Source: Pseudomonas gingeri
GTDB taxonomy: Bacteria > Pseudomonadota > Gammaproteobacteria > Pseudomonadales > Pseudomonadaceae
Direction: 5' to 3'
Length of the DNA stretch: 64,000 nucleotides
Assembly (NCBI RefSeq): GCF_013386115.1
Contig: NZ_JACAOR010000002.1
Coordinates: 616,099 to 680,098 of the forward strand
Shown: in pieces, positions 63,915 to 64,000 of the stretch
How the letters are laid out: every line of letters begins with the position of its first letter
How positions within the stretch are numbered: the first letter of the stretch is position 1
The notes under the pieces: model-generated
Seen by the model: the letters and a program-made list of their open reading frames with translations, nothing else
What the model was told of the DNA's origin: nothing
The model's database searches: none
Translations under genes and position numbers: made by a program

Positions 63915-64000
63915 AAATTCTGTAGCCGGTCCGTCGCTTGTGCGACGTGCCAGCAAAATAAGGAACTTCTATCTATAGAAAAACAAAACCCCAACTGCTT

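Overview
The window looks like chromosome of a fluorescent Pseudomonas, probably the P. fluorescens complex. The reasons are the high GC content, Pseudomonas-type REP palindromes, a pgaABCD cluster, an mgo/pvf-type signal operon, FUSC efflux and FecR/CHASE2 regulators, and a typical 5S rRNA. No genome-wide comparison was possible, so the species is open.

Layout, left to right. 1-770: an R-body (RebB family) gene at the left edge and tRNA-Arg(CCG). 819-6065: a very large dermonecrotic/DUF6543-type toxin-like protein. 6172-12530: pgaABCD, the poly-beta-1,6-GlcNAc biofilm exopolysaccharide operon. 12700-17556: a divergent regulatory cluster (CHASE2 histidine kinase, FecR-domain protein, small membrane protein, and an OmpR-type response regulator on the other strand). 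Near-identical ~20 bp motifs lie in this cluster and upstream of pgaA. 17663-20882: a DUF945 protein and two uncharacterised membrane proteins. 20951-26025: a five-gene MarR/FUSC/DUF1656/HlyD/NodT efflux operon with a MarR-like operator. 26179-28533: DUF2789, a YbaK-type deacylase, NfeD and a slipin.

28538-47086 is the most unusual part. A ~2,015-residue cell-surface protein (LEPR motif, DUF4347, Gly-rich region, 12 Ig-like repeats) is encoded next to a TolC-type outer-membrane protein, two PAPS-type sulfotransferases, an APS kinase (CysC), an Asp/Asn beta-hydroxylase-like protein and a GT39-type glycosyltransferase. A phage-collar (microcystin-dependent-protein-like) gene, a DUF6916-like gene, and three adaptor-like genes follow: an M50 metalloprotease fused to HlyD, a GAF-HlyD fusion, and a stand-alone periplasmic adaptor. 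No ABC exporter ATPase is present. This reads as a candidate non-canonical export, tailoring and display system for a giant adhesin.

47300-50197: a TPR-like periplasmic protein and a DUF3142 protein. 50310-54015: a TauD-type dioxygenase with a sulfonate/taurine-like ABC transporter; a divergent GntR/FCD regulator follows. 55935-61580: a four-gene operon matching mgoBCAD/pvfABCD (DUF3050, AurF-like N-oxygenase, A-T-R NRPS, SRPBCC), which makes diazeniumdiolate/pyrazine N-oxide type signals. 61691-63571: a chemoreceptor. 63750-63914: the 3' end of a ribosomal RNA operon (5S and terminator), with 23S expected just beyond the right edge.
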